From assembly GCA_039696685.1 (NCBI GenBank), contig CP155566.1, positions 558,001 to 622,000 of the forward strand: a stretch of 64,000 bases of DNA. Reading direction: 5' to 3'. Shown piece after piece: positions 28,389 through 38,943 of the stretch. The first letter of the stretch is position 1, and every line of letters begins with the position of its first letter. This DNA comes from Vibrio sp. CDRSL-10 TSBA (GTDB lineage: Bacteria > Pseudomonadota > Gammaproteobacteria > Enterobacterales > Vibrionaceae). The position numbers and the translations under genes are program-made. Under the pieces are notes generated by a model that saw only the letters and a program-made list of their open reading frames with translations, was not told the origin of the DNA and did not search any database.

Positions 28389-28417
28389 TTGTCAAAAAGT
28401 AGGGTTTTATTTATGCT
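28389..28417 (+). promoter_or_regulatory. Putative petABC promoter
   Basis: TTGTCA (28389-28394), 17-base spacer, TATGCT (28412-28417), about 98 bases before petA. Confidence 0.55.
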
Positions 28418-28514
28418 CATTCATCAAATACATACAATTATAAACGTATTTTGTTAGCCATGCTCTTGAGAGGAATAACAGGAATCCGCAAGGAGCAAAT
28501 GGGAGAATGTCTGG

Positions 28515-29108
28515 ATGAGCAATGTGCCTTTAAATAACGGTCGCAGACGTTTCTTAACCGCTACCACAGCAGTGGTCGGCGGGTTGGGAGCGGCTGCTGT
28601 GGCTGTACCTTTTATCAAATCGTGGAACCCAAGTGCCAAGGCGAAAGCCGCTGGCGCCCCGGTCGAAGTTGACATCAGTAAACTCGAAGAGGGGCAAATG
28701 GTTCGCGTCGAATGGCGTGGTAAACCGGTCTGGGTTGTACGTCGTTCGCAGTCAATTGTCGATGGCCTTAAACAGCACGACGATCAACTGCGCGATCCAA
28801 ATTCTGAAGAAGATCAACAACCTGACTACGCCCAAAATACCTACCGCTCGATCAAACCTGAATACTTTGTCGCGGTTGGTATCTGTACCCACCTAGGCTG
28901 TTCACCTACCTATTTACCGGACTCTTTTAGTGAACAAGTGCAAGGTGTTAAATCGGGTTTCTTCTGTCCTTGTCATGGTTCTAAGTTCGACATGGCGGGC
29001 CGTGTATTCCAGGGTGTACCTGCTCCACTCAACCTGGTCATTCCTAAGTACATGTACCTGAGCGATACCCGTATGGTTATCGGTCTTGATGAAACCGGGG
29101 AGGCATAA
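28515..29108 (+). CDS. petA: Ubiquinol-cytochrome c reductase, Rieske iron-sulfur subunit
   Basis: Carries the [2Fe-2S] cluster of the cytochrome bc1 complex and moves electrons from ubiquinol to cytochrome c1. 197 residues: Tat-type N-terminus with GRRRFLT and one membrane helix, then cluster motifs CTHLGC and CPCHGS in the periplasmic domain. Start ATG 28515 behind GGGAGAA. petB starts at the last base of the petA stop. Confidence 0.98.
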   Translation: MSNVPLNNGRRRFLTATTAVVGGLGAAAVAVPFIKSWNPSAKAKAAGAPVEVDISKLEEGQMVRVEWRGKPVWVVRRSQSIVDGLKQHDDQLRDPNSEEDQQPDYAQNTYRSIKPEYFVAVGICTHLGCSPTYLPDSFSEQVQGVKSGFFCPCHGSKFDMAGRVFQGVPAPLNLVIPKYMYLSDTRMVIGLDETGEA

Positions 29109-30373
29109 TGCAAGCACTACTTGATTGGGTGGAAAAACGCCTGCCCGCAATGAATGCGTACAAAAAGCACCTGTCTGAATACCCGATGCCGAAGAACTTT
29201 AACTTTTGGTACCTTTTCGGTTCCTTGGCAATGCTGGTATTGGTGAACCAGATCCTGACCGGTATCTGGCTGACAATGAACTATGTGCCGTCCGGTGAAG
29301 GGGCGTTTGCCTCAGTCGAATACATCATGCGTGATGTCGAATACGGCTGGCTGCTGCGCTATATGCACTCGACCGGCGCGTCGGCGTTTTTCGTGGTGGT
29401 TTATCTGCATATGTTCCGTGGCCTGATCTACGGCTCGTACCAGAAACCGCGCGAGCTGCTGTGGATCTTCGGTATGCTGATCTTCCTGGCGCTGATGGCA
29501 GAAGCCTTTATGGGTTACCTGCTGCCATGGGGTCAGATGTCTTACTGGGGTGCACAGGTGATCATTTCCCTGTTTGGTGCCATTCCGGTCATCGGTGATG
29601 ATCTGACCTTATGGATCCGTGGTGACTACGTGATCTCAGGTGCGACTCTGAACCGCTTCTTTGCGCTGCACGTGATCGCGCTGCCGATCGTGCTGCTGCT
29701 GCTGATTGTGCTGCACATTCTGGCGCTGCACGAAGTGGGTTCAAATAACCCGGATGGTATTGAAACCAAGCTGCCAAAAGGCTCAATGGGTGACGATTAC
29801 CAGAGCCAGTTCAAGTTCCATGAGTACTACACTAAGAAATACGACATCATTGATTCGATTCCTTTCCATCCTTACGGCACGGTAAAAGATCTGGTTGGTG
29901 TGGCAGGTTTCTTGTTCCTGTTCTGTTATGTGCTGTTCTTTAATCCGGAGATGGGTGGCTATTTCCTTGAGCCGCCTAACTTTGAAGCAGCTAACCCGCT
30001 CAAAACACCTGAGCATATCGCCCCGGTTTGGTATTTCACTCCGTTCTACGCCATTTTGCGTGCGGTACCGGACAAACTGATTGGCGTTATCGCGATGGGT
30101 GCATCGATTGTGGTGCTGTTCCTGTTGCCGTGGCTGGACCGCTGTAAAGTGCGTTCTTACCGCTACCGCAGTAAGTTCCACCTGGTGAACATTATTCAAT
30201 TTACCATTTGTTTCATTGCCTTGGGTATTCTGGGCGCGCTGCCAGCGACGCCGACTTATACTCTGCTGGCGCGCATCTTTAGTCTGGGTTACTTCATGTT
30301 CTTCGTCTTGCTGTTCTTCTACAGTAAAAACGAAGCAACCAAACCATTACCGAAGAGGGTGACATTCAAATGA
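29108..30373 (+). CDS. petB: Ubiquinol-cytochrome c reductase, cytochrome b subunit
   Basis: Membrane core of the bc1 complex (421 residues) with both b haems and the Qo and Qi quinone sites. Conserved GWLLRYMHSTGAS with a haem histidine, the Qo-site PVWYFTPFYAILRAVPDKL (PEWY-type loop, here PVWY), and about eight membrane helices. Start abuts petA and the end overlaps petC by four bases, so the operon is translationally tight. Confidence 0.97.
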   Translation: MQALLDWVEKRLPAMNAYKKHLSEYPMPKNFNFWYLFGSLAMLVLVNQILTGIWLTMNYVPSGEGAFASVEYIMRDVEYGWLLRYMHSTGASAFFVVVYLHMFRGLIYGSYQKPRELLWIFGMLIFLALMAEAFMGYLLPWGQMSYWGAQVIISLFGAIPVIGDDLTLWIRGDYVISGATLNRFFALHVIALPIVLLLLIVLHILALHEVGSNNPDGIETKLPKGSMGDDYQSQFKFHEYYTKKYDIIDSIPFHPYGTVKDLVGVAGFLFLFCYVLFFNPEMGGYFLEPPNFEAANPLKTPEHIAPVWYFTPFYAILRAVPDKLIGVIAMGASIVVLFLLPWLDRCKVRSYRYRSKFHLVNIIQFTICFIALGILGALPATPTYTLLARIFSLGYFMFFVLLFFYSKNEATKPLPKRVTFK

Positions 30374-31107
30374 AAAAATGGATTGTAATTTTGTTTGCCA
30401 TGCTGCCTTCGCTGGTGATGGCAGCCGGGGCTAACGTACATCTGGATAAAGCCGGTAATGACCTGACTGACACGGCTTCTCTGCAGCGTGGTGCCAAGCT
30501 GTTCATGAACTACTGTTTTGGTTGTCACTCGACTCAGTATCAGCGTTATGAGCGCGTTGCTACTGACCTGGGGATTCCGGCCGATCTGATGAAACAGAAT
30601 CTGATTTTTGATCCGCAAACCAAAATTGGTTCGTTGATGGAAAACGCGATTCCGGAAGAGTCTGCGGCCAAGTGGTTCGGTGCGCCGCCTCCGGATCTGA
30701 CGCTGGTGGCCCGCGTGCGCGGGGTTGACTGGCTGTACACTTACCTGCGTTCTTTCTATGCCGATCCGAGTCGCCCGTTCGGGGTCAACAACATTGTCTT
30801 CCCGAGTGTCGGTATGCCGCACGTACTGGAAGAGCTGCAAGGCATTCCGGATCCGGTATTCGGTACCCATATGGTGAACGGTGAAGAAGTGCGTACTGTG
30901 GTGGGCACCCAATCACGCGGTAACGGCGAACTGAGCAGCGGCGAGTTTGATACCGCAGTCCGTGACCTGGTGAACTTCCTGGAATATTCCGGTGAACCGG
31001 TCAAGCTCGAGCGTCAGAGCATGGGTTGGTGGGTGATGGCCTTCCTGGTGCTGTTGACCATAGTTGTTGTGCTGCTTAAGAAAGAGTATTGGCGTGATGT
31101 GCACTAA
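30370..31107 (+). CDS. petC: Ubiquinol-cytochrome c reductase, cytochrome c1 subunit
   Basis: Periplasmic haem c protein, last electron carrier in the bc1 complex (245 residues). Signal peptide MKKWIVILFAMLPSLVMA, haem-binding CFGCH at about residues 50-54, a C-terminal membrane anchor (WWVMAFLVLLTIVVVLL). A likely axial methionine lies in SVGMPHV. Followed by a terminator. Confidence 0.97.
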   Translation: MKKWIVILFAMLPSLVMAAGANVHLDKAGNDLTDTASLQRGAKLFMNYCFGCHSTQYQRYERVATDLGIPADLMKQNLIFDPQTKIGSLMENAIPEESAAKWFGAPPPDLTLVARVRGVDWLYTYLRSFYADPSRPFGVNNIVFPSVGMPHVLEELQGIPDPVFGTHMVNGEEVRTVVGTQSRGNGELSSGEFDTAVRDLVNFLEYSGEPVKLERQSMGWWVMAFLVLLTIVVVLLKKEYWRDVH

Positions 31108-31150
31108 TTGTGCTACTATGTCGTGCTAATTCTTGATTCATCGAATCATC

Positions 31151-31178
31151 AATGGAGGCTTAGCCTCCATTGTTTTTT
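31151..31178 (+). terminator. petABC terminator
   Basis: AATGGAGGC-TTA-GCCTCCATT followed by GTTTTTT; sspA starts 30 bases later. Confidence 0.92.
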
Positions 31179-31207
31179 ATATTTGTAAGTGTGTGCTGGA
31201 GGGCTCC

Positions 31208-31844
31208 ATGGCTGTAGCTGCCAATAAACGTTCTGTGATGACTCTATTTTCTAGTGCGTCAGATATGTATAGCCATCAGGTGCGTATTGTGCTGGCTGAA
31301 AAAGGTGTCAGTGTTGAGGTTGAGCTGGTTGATGACAATAGTCTGCCTGCTGAGCTGCTTGATCTGAACCCATATAAATCAGTACCAACATTGGTTGACC
31401 GTGAGCTTGCGCTTTACGATTCAAAAATCATCATGGAATACCTTGATGAGCGTTTTCCTCATCCGCCATTGATGCCTGTTTACCCGGTTGCCCGTGGTAA
31501 CAGCCGTCTGATGATTTACCGTATCGAACGTAACTGGTACTCACTGGCGAACAAAATCGTGACGGGTTCTGCTGAAGAAGCGGAAGTTGCGCGTGCCACT
31601 CTGCGTACTGACCTGTTGACTCTGGGTCCGGTATTTGCTGAATACGAATTCTTCATGAGCGAAGAGTTCAGCCTGATCGACTGCTACCTGGCTCCGCTGT
31701 TGTGGCGTCTGCCGGTTTCTGGGCATTGAACTGGTCGGCCCGGGTTCTAAAGAGCTGAAAATTTACATGAACCGTGTGTTCGAACGTGATTCATTCCTGG
31801 CTTCTCTGACTGAAGCAGAACGCGAGATGCGTCTGTCTCGTTAA
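31208..31844 (+). CDS. sspA: Stringent starvation protein A
   Basis: GST-fold protein that binds RNA polymerase and helps stationary-phase and acid-stress expression. About 211 residues after repair. Thioredoxin-like N-terminal domain (MTLFSSASDMYSHQVRIVLAEKG split over residues 10-32) and helical C-terminal domain. ATG 31208 with RBS GGAGGG is preferred to an upstream in-frame ATG. An extra T at 31716-31718 (GTTTC) breaks the frame; removal restores RLPVLGIELVGPGSKE. sspB follows in the same operon. Confidence 0.95.
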
Positions 31845-31854
31845 GGTCTGAGTA

Positions 31855-32346
31855 ATGGATATCGAGCAAATGACTCCGCGCCGGCCATACATGCTCCGTG
31901 CATTTTATGACTGGCTGCTGGATAACGAACTGACGCCTCATCTGGTGGTTGATGCCACTCTGCCTGGTGTACGTGTTCCGATGGAGTACGTACAGGACGG
32001 TCAGATCATTCTTAATGTTGCGCCACGTGCGGTCGGTAACCTGGAACTGGGTAACGAAGCGGTCACATTCAGCGCCCGTTTTGGTGGTCGTCCGCATCAG
32101 GTTATCGTCCCTATTTATGCCGTACAGGCCATTTACGCACGTGAGAACGGCGCAGGTACCATGTTCGAGCCTGAAGAGGCTTACCTGGAACTGCCGGAAG
32201 AAGACGTGCAGGATGAGAGCCCTGCTGAACCGGCGCTGACTGATGTATCGGTTGCGGCGGTTGAGGATGATGGCGAGCAAGCCGGTGATGAGGAAGAAGC
32301 GCCTCGTCCGGCCAAAGGCAAACCCAGCTTGCGTGTGGTGAAATAA
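31855..32346 (+). CDS. sspB: ClpXP adaptor SspB
   Basis: Binds ssrA-tagged proteins (and other substrates such as RseA fragments) and delivers them to ClpXP. 163 residues: folded dimeric domain to about residue 115 (MTPRRPYMLRAFYDWLLDNE at the start), acidic flexible linker, and the short C-terminal ClpX-binding tail ending LRVVK. Ten bases after sspA. Confidence 0.96.
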   Translation: MDIEQMTPRRPYMLRAFYDWLLDNELTPHLVVDATLPGVRVPMEYVQDGQIILNVAPRAVGNLELGNEAVTFSARFGGRPHQVIVPIYAVQAIYARENGAGTMFEPEEAYLELPEEDVQDESPAEPALTDVSVAAVEDDGEQAGDEEEAPRPAKGKPSLRVVK

Positions 32347-32404
32347 CCTCAGGGTAATTGTTCATTGCAGTGGCAAGTTAGCCGCAGAAAAACAACCAGA
32401 AAAC

Positions 32405-32434
32405 AAAAAGCAGCGTCAATACGCTGCTTTTTTT
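32405..32434. terminator. Bidirectional terminator between sspB and dolP
   Basis: AAAAAGCAGCG-TCAATA-CGCTGCTTTTT with flanking A and T runs. Confidence 0.93.
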
Positions 32435-32501
32435 ATGTCTCGATTTATATCTATGTCTCAATATGTATATCTTGATTGCCGCACGGGTTATCTTGTTATG
32501 C

Positions 32502-32525
32502 CCGAAGCCGAAGCCGAAGCCGAAG
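32502..32525. repeat. (CCGAAG)x4 hexamer tract
   Basis: Four perfect CCGAAG units in the gap beyond the dolP stop codon; unit number could vary by slippage. Confidence 0.95.
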
Positions 32526-32555
32526 CGGGGCTAATCTGCGTGAGCCGCTCAGCGT

Positions 32556-33125
32556 TTAGTCCGCGTACTGAAACGCTTTGATAACCTGAGTGACACCAGA
32601 GATATTGCGCGCCACATCGGTGGCGATAGCGGCATGCTCACGGCTGACATAGCCGAACAAATACACTTCACTGTCTTCGGTAATCACTGACACTTTGACA
32701 CCATTCAGCTCAGATTTCGCCAGCAAAGCGGATTTCACCTTGGTGGTGATCCAGCTGTCATTGCTGATCTCGCCAAACGAAAGTGGCTGTTTGATTTTGA
32801 CCTGGTTATGCAGCTCTTTGACACCTTGCAGCTGCTCGACCTGGCCGACAAACTGGCGCAGCATATCTTCAGTACGTGACTGACCGATCAGAATCACGGT
32901 ACCACGGTAGGATTTGGCGGTGATACGCATCTGATGCTGGTACGGCGCTTTATTGGCCAGACCGGTAATGTCGAGTTCCAGATTGTTATCTTTCCAGATC
33001 TCTTGCGTGGAGCGCGGGTCGGTGGCGATATTGACCGTGGTCGCGGCACCGGCGATGAACAATCCGGCACACCCCGACAGGGAGACCAGAGCCAGTAAAA
33101 CAGAAAATAGGCGTAATGTTTTCAT
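32556..33125 (-). CDS. dolP: Outer-membrane lipoprotein with two BON domains
   Basis: DolP (YraP) is a periplasmic lipoprotein that supports outer-membrane integrity and the BAM machinery in E. coli. 189 residues: lipoprotein signal with lipobox LSGC (residue 19), then two BON domains (about residues 45-110 and 120-189) that in the family bind anionic phospholipid. Last gene of the lpoA-yraN-diaA-dolP operon, three bases after diaA. The family is sigma-E regulated in E. coli. Confidence 0.95.
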   Translation of the reverse strand: MKTLRLFSVLLALVSLSGCAGLFIAGAATTVNIATDPRSTQEIWKDNNLELDITGLANKAPYQHQMRITAKSYRGTVILIGQSRTEDMLRQFVGQVEQLQGVKELHNQVKIKQPLSFGEISNDSWITTKVKSALLAKSELNGVKVSVITEDSEVYLFGYVSREHAAIATDVARNISGVTQVIKAFQYAD

Positions 33126-33128
33126 AAC

Positions 33129-33722
<594 letters not shown>

Positions 33723-34109
33723 TTATCCTTCGGTGATTGCATTTTTTATCCAGTCAATCTGGCGTCCGTTATCATGAATGGCCACGACATCGAATCGAAA
33801 ACTGGTGTGGTCGGCACTCAGGCCTTGTTTGAGCATCCACCAATTTGCTGCTTTGATCAAGCGTGTCTGCTTCTGTCTGGTTACGGTTTCAGCAGCGTGG
33901 CCGTGGCGTTGGTCATGGCGGTATTTCACTTCAACGAACACCAGGGTGTCATTGTCGCGCATGATCAAATCCAGTTCACCGGCCTTAACCTGAAAGTTTT
34001 GCTCAATCAGGATCAGGCCGTGGCGGCGCAGATAATCTGCTGCCGCCTGTTCGTAATTCTGCCCTTGCTGACGCCGGTTGACTGGCTTAAGACGGCTAAA
34101 GAGCCCCAT
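33723..34109 (-). CDS. yraN: YraN family (UPF0102) endonuclease-like protein
   Basis: Small protein (128 residues from ATG 34109) with a restriction-endonuclease-like core: the E-x-K element FVEVKYR follows GELDLIMRDND. Function in the cell is not settled. The longer open frame upstream overlaps lpoA; MGLFSRLKPVN is the family start, overlapping the lpoA end by 14 bases. Confidence 0.92.
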   Translation of the reverse strand: MGLFSRLKPVNRRQQGQNYEQAAADYLRRHGLILIEQNFQVKAGELDLIMRDNDTLVFVEVKYRHDQRHGHAAETVTRQKQTRLIKAANWWMLKQGLSADHTSFRFDVVAIHDNGRQIDWIKNAITEG

Positions 34110-35901
34110 GGTCAGCCCAGCTGATTTCACGCTGTACGACACAGTTATCGTCAATGCCCAGCACACCGGTCTGGCCCTGGATAGTATAGCCTTGGACGAC
34201 TTTCATCTGCGGAAGTTCAACCATCAGCTGGTAGGCATCCATACCCATGGCCTGTAAACGGCGCTCGGCGTTGGAAGAGTCCGGCCACAGTTTTTCCATC
34301 TGCTCGGCAATCTTCTCATCCGGATGAATCAGCAGCGGGATGTCGCTGTAGCTGACACCGCTCAGATCTTCATATTGGCGACCGCCACTGTTGCTGGCTG
34401 AGTTCGAGAATAGTTTTGGTGGCTGAGTATCCGGGTTAATCGCCACTTCAATGAATGGCTTAATCAGGGTCAGGTCAGCACTGTTGGCGACGATGTACAC
34501 CGCGTCGATGTCACGACGGCTGCGCGGCTGGCTTTCCATCTTCATGCCCAGCAGAGATTCCATCTGAGCAATATTCTGCTGGCTGTCCTGCAGACCAAAC
34601 ACGTTATTGATGTTGCGTTGCAGCTGACGGCGATCCTGATACTGGCTGACCGCGACTTTATGTTTGCTGTACTGTTTCCATGCCTGGTCAAAAGCTTCAA
34701 CCACACGCTGACCGTAGTTGCCTTGTGGAGCCAGAATTAATGGATAGCGGTAGCCTTGATCATACAGATGCTTGGCCGCCTGCTCGACTTCCTGCTCGGG
34801 TGATAGGGCGAGGTAACAGGTGTCAGCGCCTTCTTCGACCTCATCCGGAATATTGAGCGCCAGAGCCGGAATAGTCTGACCGCGTTGCTGCTGATGTTTC
34901 TGCAGCGCTTCGATGTTGTCTTTAATTAGCGGGCCGACCACGAAATCAATCTTGTTGTTGATGAGGGTTTCATCGATCGATTGCGGGGTTTCACTGTTGG
35001 TGTCGATGATGGTCAGCGTCGCTTGCGGATCGCGCTGTTCATCGTTCATCAGCGCCATAATGAAGCCATCGCGGATCTGGTGTGCCGGCTTGGAGAATTT
35101 ACCACTCAGCGGCAGCAGCAGCGCAGTATGCTTAGGCTTGACGATTTCCAGGTTAAGGATATCTTCAATCGCCTGCGGGGTATAGCGTGCTGCCGGATGA
35201 TCCGGATTCTCCTGCAACCATTTTTCCAGGGTATTCTTCAGCTGAGGCAGATCGCTGCCCAGCGTTTTGACATACACAGCCAGTTGCAGCCAGCCGTCCA
35301 GTACCGCTTCATCGGCACCGGCCGAGAGCTTGGTGATGTCCTGGGCAGAGTAGCGGCTCAGGTTGGTCCAGATCTGGTCGGATAAGGCTTCATACTGCTC
35401 GCGATTGACGAAATCATATAGCGCAACCAGCTCGCGGCTGGAATCAAAGCTGCGATCCTGCGCGGTGAAGATATCGGCACGCAATTGGTGGTATTGCTGC
35501 CACTGCTGCTCGGCCAGTTTCCAGTCGTCCGCAAATTGCAGCTGCTTGAGGGCGTCGGCGTACTGACCGGCGTTAAACAGCTGCGCTGCGTGGGTCAGGC
35601 GCCATTCCGCCTGCTGCGAATGGCTCAGGGTCTGTTTGCTCAGGCGACGGTTAATCAGATCGGCCTGAGCGGTGTCGTTTTCTGCCAGTGCTGCTTTCAG
35701 TGCCATGATCAACCAGTCGTTTTGCAGGCTGCCTTGACTGCTGTCCGCTTGCATTAAATAGACCTGGGTCGGCAAGCTTGGCTCGTCTGTCAGGTTGACT
35801 TTCAACGGTGAGGTTGAGGTCGACGAACAGGCGGCCAGGGTAATTGCTAATGCAACGGGAGTGAGTAAGCGTGGTACACTGCGTCTCTGATGGTTTTTCA
35901 T
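34096..35901 (-). CDS. lpoA: Penicillin-binding protein activator LpoA
   Basis: Outer-membrane lipoprotein that stimulates the bifunctional synthase PBP1A from outside. About 601 residues: lipoprotein signal ending in LAACSS, an N-terminal TPR-like helical half (about residues 30-240), and a periplasmic-binding-protein-like C-terminal domain (LLLPLSGKFSKPAHQIRDGF onwards). ATG 35901 is chosen for a compact signal peptide; ATG 35907 is possible. First gene of its operon, divergent from rsmI. Confidence 0.95.
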   Translation of the reverse strand: MKNHQRRSVPRLLTPVALAITLAACSSTSTSPLKVNLTDEPSLPTQVYLMQADSSQGSLQNDWLIMALKAALAENDTAQADLINRRLSKQTLSHSQQAEWRLTHAAQLFNAGQYADALKQLQFADDWKLAEQQWQQYHQLRADIFTAQDRSFDSSRELVALYDFVNREQYEALSDQIWTNLSRYSAQDITKLSAGADEAVLDGWLQLAVYVKTLGSDLPQLKNTLEKWLQENPDHPAARYTPQAIEDILNLEIVKPKHTALLLPLSGKFSKPAHQIRDGFIMALMNDEQRDPQATLTIIDTNSETPQSIDETLINNKIDFVVGPLIKDNIEALQKHQQQRGQTIPALALNIPDEVEEGADTCYLALSPEQEVEQAAKHLYDQGYRYPLILAPQGNYGQRVVEAFDQAWKQYSKHKVAVSQYQDRRQLQRNINNVFGLQDSQQNIAQMESLLGMKMESQPRSRRDIDAVYIVANSADLTLIKPFIEVAINPDTQPPKLFSNSASNSGGRQYEDLSGVSYSDIPLLIHPDEKIAEQMEKLWPDSSNAERRLQAMGMDAYQLMVELPQMKVVQGYTIQGQTGVLGIDDNCVVQREISWADHGAL

Positions 35902-35970
35902 AGCCATGAGTTCTTTCGTTAATCCGTGTAAAATTGTCTCTATATTAATCGTTGAAGTGATGGTAAACAA

Positions 35971-36834
35971 ATGACAGATAGCAAAACCTTGCCGACAGAA
36001 GTCCCAACTTTATACATAGTTCCGACTCCGATAGGCAATCTAGGGGATATTACCCAACGGGCACTGGATGTGCTGTCAAATGTTGACGTTATCGCCGCAG
36101 AAGACACTCGTCACACGGGCAAACTGCTGTCGCACTTCAATATTCAAACGAAGACGTTCGCTCTGCATGATCACAACGAACAGCAAAAAGCTCAAGTATT
36201 AGTTGAGAAATTACTGGCCGGGCAATCTATTGCGCTTGTGTCTGATGCCGGGACACCACTCATTAGTGATCCAGGTTACCATTTAGTCAATCAGTGTCGT
36301 CAGGCCGGTGTTAAAGTTGTGCCATTACCTGGTGCGTGTGCGGTGATCACCGCGCTGAGTGCCTCGGGTCTGCCATCTGACCGCTTTAGCTTTGAAGGCT
36401 TTCTGCCGGCGAAGAGCAAGGGGCGTAAGGATAAATTCCTCGAGATCGCCAAAGCCGAACGGACCTGCATCTTTTATGAATCGCCGCACCGGATTACCGA
36501 ATCCCTGCAGGATATGCTGGAGATTCTCGGCCCGGATCGCGATGTGGTGCTGGCGCGTGAGCTGACCAAAACCTTTGAAACCATTCAGGGTTTGCCGCTT
36601 GGTGAGCTGATTGACTGGATTGAAGAGGACGATAACCGCAAACGGGGCGAGATGGTGCTGCTGATCCACGGCTACCGTGACAGTGCAGAAGAGTCGCTGC
36701 CGGAAGAAGCGCTGCGCACGTTGGGGATTCTGGTCAAAGAGCTGCCACTGAAAAAAGCGGCCGCCGCCACAGCGGAAATCTACAACCTGAAAAAGAACGC
36801 ACTGTATAAGTGGGGGCTGGACAACCTGGGCTAA
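35971..36834 (+). CDS. rsmI: 16S rRNA 2'-O-ribose C1402 methyltransferase
   Basis: Methylates C1402 in the decoding centre, the same nucleotide that RsmH (next protein gene) methylates on the base. 287 residues with the tetrapyrrole-methylase-like fold: [18 protein letters not shown] at the N-terminus, [11 protein letters not shown] and [12 protein letters not shown]. Starts 70 bases from divergent lpoA. Confidence 0.97.
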   Translation: MTDSKTLPTEVPTLYIVPTPIGNLGDITQRALDVLSNVDVIAAEDTRHTGKLLSHFNIQTKTFALHDHNEQQKAQVLVEKLLAGQSIALVSDAGTPLISDPGYHLVNQCRQAGVKVVPLPGACAVITALSASGLPSDRFSFEGFLPAKSKGRKDKFLEIAKAERTCIFYESPHRITESLQDMLEILGPDRDVVLARELTKTFETIQGLPLGELIDWIEEDDNRKRGEMVLLIHGYRDSAEESLPEEALRTLGILVKELPLKKAAAATAEIYNLKKNALYKWGLDNLG

Positions 36835-36908
36835 TCCCGCAAACGGCATAAAAATCGCTGCAGGAATGACCACTTGGGCCTAATTTCAGCACTAAGCCCG
36901 ATTCTTCC

Positions 36909-36937
36909 TAGACAGTGGCCGGTGTTGCCGCTAGAAT
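36909..36937 (+). promoter_or_regulatory. rnpB promoter
   Basis: TAGACA (36909-36914), 17-base spacer, TAGAAT (36932-36937); the RNA would start nine bases later. The discriminator TCGCGCCTG is GC-rich, as in stringently controlled promoters. Confidence 0.7.
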
Positions 36938-36945
36938 TCGCGCCT

Positions 36946-37340
<395 letters not shown>

Positions 37341-37345
37341 TTCAG

Positions 37346-37381
37346 ACCCATCATAACGGCAACGTTATGATGGGTTTTTTG
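37346..37381 (+). terminator. rnpB terminator
   Basis: Thirteen-bp stem ACCCATCATAACG/CGTTATGATGGGT with a GCAA tetraloop, then T6. Confidence 0.95.
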
Positions 37382-37523
37382 CTTTTTACTGACTTAGTCG
37401 ACCGCAAAACCATTAAACTTAGCGCAATGTCACGTCCTGTATATGCTTATGGGTAGCAGTAGTGCGGGAAATCGGTACACTACTCACAGACACTGACGGG
37501 CGTTCCCGCAAAATGAGACCATT

Positions 37524-38474
37524 ATGACTGAATCTTTCCAACATATTTCCGTGCTTCTCCATGAATCGATCGACGGCCTGGCGATTAAGCCGGACGGCAC
37601 TTATATCGATGGCACCTTTGGTCGTGGCGGGCACAGCCGTACTATTTTGTCCAAACTGGGTCCGAATGGCCGTCTGTTCAGTATTGACCGCGATCCGCAG
37701 GCAATCGCCGAAGCAGCGAAGATCGACGATCCGCGCTTTACCATAGTGCATGGTCCGTTTTCCGGTATTGCCGAATACGCCGAGCGTTACGATTTAGTCG
37801 GTCAGGTGGATGGGGTGCTGTTTGACTTAGGTGTTTCGTCACCGCAGCTGGACGATGCTGAACGTGGCTTCAGTTTCATGAAGGACGGTCCGCTTGACAT
37901 GCGGATGGACCCGACTTCCGGTCTGCCGGTGTCGGAGTGGCTGCTGCAGGCGGATCTTGATGACATCACCTGGGTGATTCGTGAATTTGGTGAAGACAAG
38001 CACGCGCGCCGTATTGCCAAAGCGATTGTTGCTCATCGTGATAACGAAGAAAAAGAGCCGCTGACCCGCACCAGTCATCTGGCAGCGCTGATTTCTGAAG
38101 CGGCGCCAAAGAGCTTTAAAGAGAAAAAGCACCCGGCGACGCGCACTTTCCAGGCGTTTCGTATTTACATCAACAGTGAACTGGAAGAGATTGATACTGC
38201 CCTGAAAGGCGCGGCTTCGATTCTGGCACCTGAAGGCCGCTTGTCGGTGATCAGTTTCCACTCGCTGGAAGATCGCATGGTGAAACGCTTTATCCGTAAA
38301 GAGAGCCAGGGCCCGGAAGTACCGCACGGCCTGCCACTGACCCAGGATCAGATCAAAGCGCTCGGTAGCGCTAATTTGAAAGCTGTCGGTAAGGCGATTA
38401 AACCCTCGCCACAGGAAGTGGAGATGAATCCGCGTTCACGCAGTTCGGTGCTGCGCATTGCAGAAAAACTGTGA
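37524..38474 (+). CDS. rsmH: 16S rRNA m4C1402 methyltransferase
   Basis: Also called MraW; methylates N4 of C1402. 316 residues; SAM-binding [15 protein letters not shown] near residues 30-45, [20 protein letters not shown] in the middle and [14 protein letters not shown] at the end. It opens the dcw cluster; the usual preceding gene mraZ is absent. Only a weak Shine-Dalgarno (GAG) before ATG. Confidence 0.97.
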   Translation: MTESFQHISVLLHESIDGLAIKPDGTYIDGTFGRGGHSRTILSKLGPNGRLFSIDRDPQAIAEAAKIDDPRFTIVHGPFSGIAEYAERYDLVGQVDGVLFDLGVSSPQLDDAERGFSFMKDGPLDMRMDPTSGLPVSEWLLQADLDDITWVIREFGEDKHARRIAKAIVAHRDNEEKEPLTRTSHLAALISEAAPKSFKEKKHPATRTFQAFRIYINSELEEIDTALKGAASILAPEGRLSVISFHSLEDRMVKRFIRKESQGPEVPHGLPLTQDQIKALGSANLKAVGKAIKPSPQEVEMNPRSRSSVLRIAEKL

Positions 38475-38557
38475 TGGCCAGTCACCGACATTGTTATGAC
38501 AGATTCTGATAACAGATTCTCATAATAGTTAAACATAACCGATAACCATAACGAGAG

Positions 38558-38620
38558 CTGAAAGCTGGTCACAAGTAGCCTGAAAGCAGGTAACAACGAG
38601 CTGAAAGCAGGTAAAAATAG
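38558..38620 (+). repeat. ~22-bp imperfect triple repeat before ftsL
   Basis: CTGAAAGC(T/A)GGT(C/A)A units begin at 38558, 38580 and 38601. Just upstream, ACAGATTCT also occurs twice (about 38499-38520). Confidence 0.8.
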
Positions 38621-38625
38621 TTAAT

Positions 38626-38943
38626 ATGTCGCAAACCAAGCCGAACCTTGCCAAACTTATCGCTCTCGACCTGCTGACGGTCGGGCGGGTGCCTTTGGTG
38701 ATGCTGGTGCTGATTTTTGCGTCAGCGATGGGGGTGGTGTTCACCACCCACCATACCCGCCAGGCCATTACGGAAAAGGATCAGGTACTGGAAGAGCGTG
38801 ACCACCTCGATAACGAGTGGCGCAACCTGATTCTGGAAGAAACGGCGTTGGCGGAACACAGCCGGGTGCAAGAAGTGGCCCAAAACGACCTCAAAATGAA
38901 ACGTCCTGATGCTGACAAAGAAGTAGTGATTGAACTCAAATGA
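38626..38943 (+). CDS. ftsL: Cell division protein FtsL
   Basis: Bitopic divisome protein (105 residues) that with FtsB and FtsQ forms the core complex activating FtsWI. Short cytoplasmic tail, membrane helix (VPLVMLVLIFASAMGVVF), then a periplasmic coiled coil (EKDQVLEERDHLDNEWRNL). ATG behind AGGTA. Ends four bases into ftsI. Confidence 0.95.
   Translation: MSQTKPNLAKLIALDLLTVGRVPLVMLVLIFASAMGVVFTTHHTRQAITEKDQVLEERDHLDNEWRNLILEETALAEHSRVQEVAQNDLKMKRPDADKEVVIELK

Larger units (their letters stand above)
28157..28514 (+). other. rpsI-petA intergenic region
   Basis: No gene. Holds a spaced 16-bp direct repeat (28176-28211) and the petABC promoter. Confidence 0.6.
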
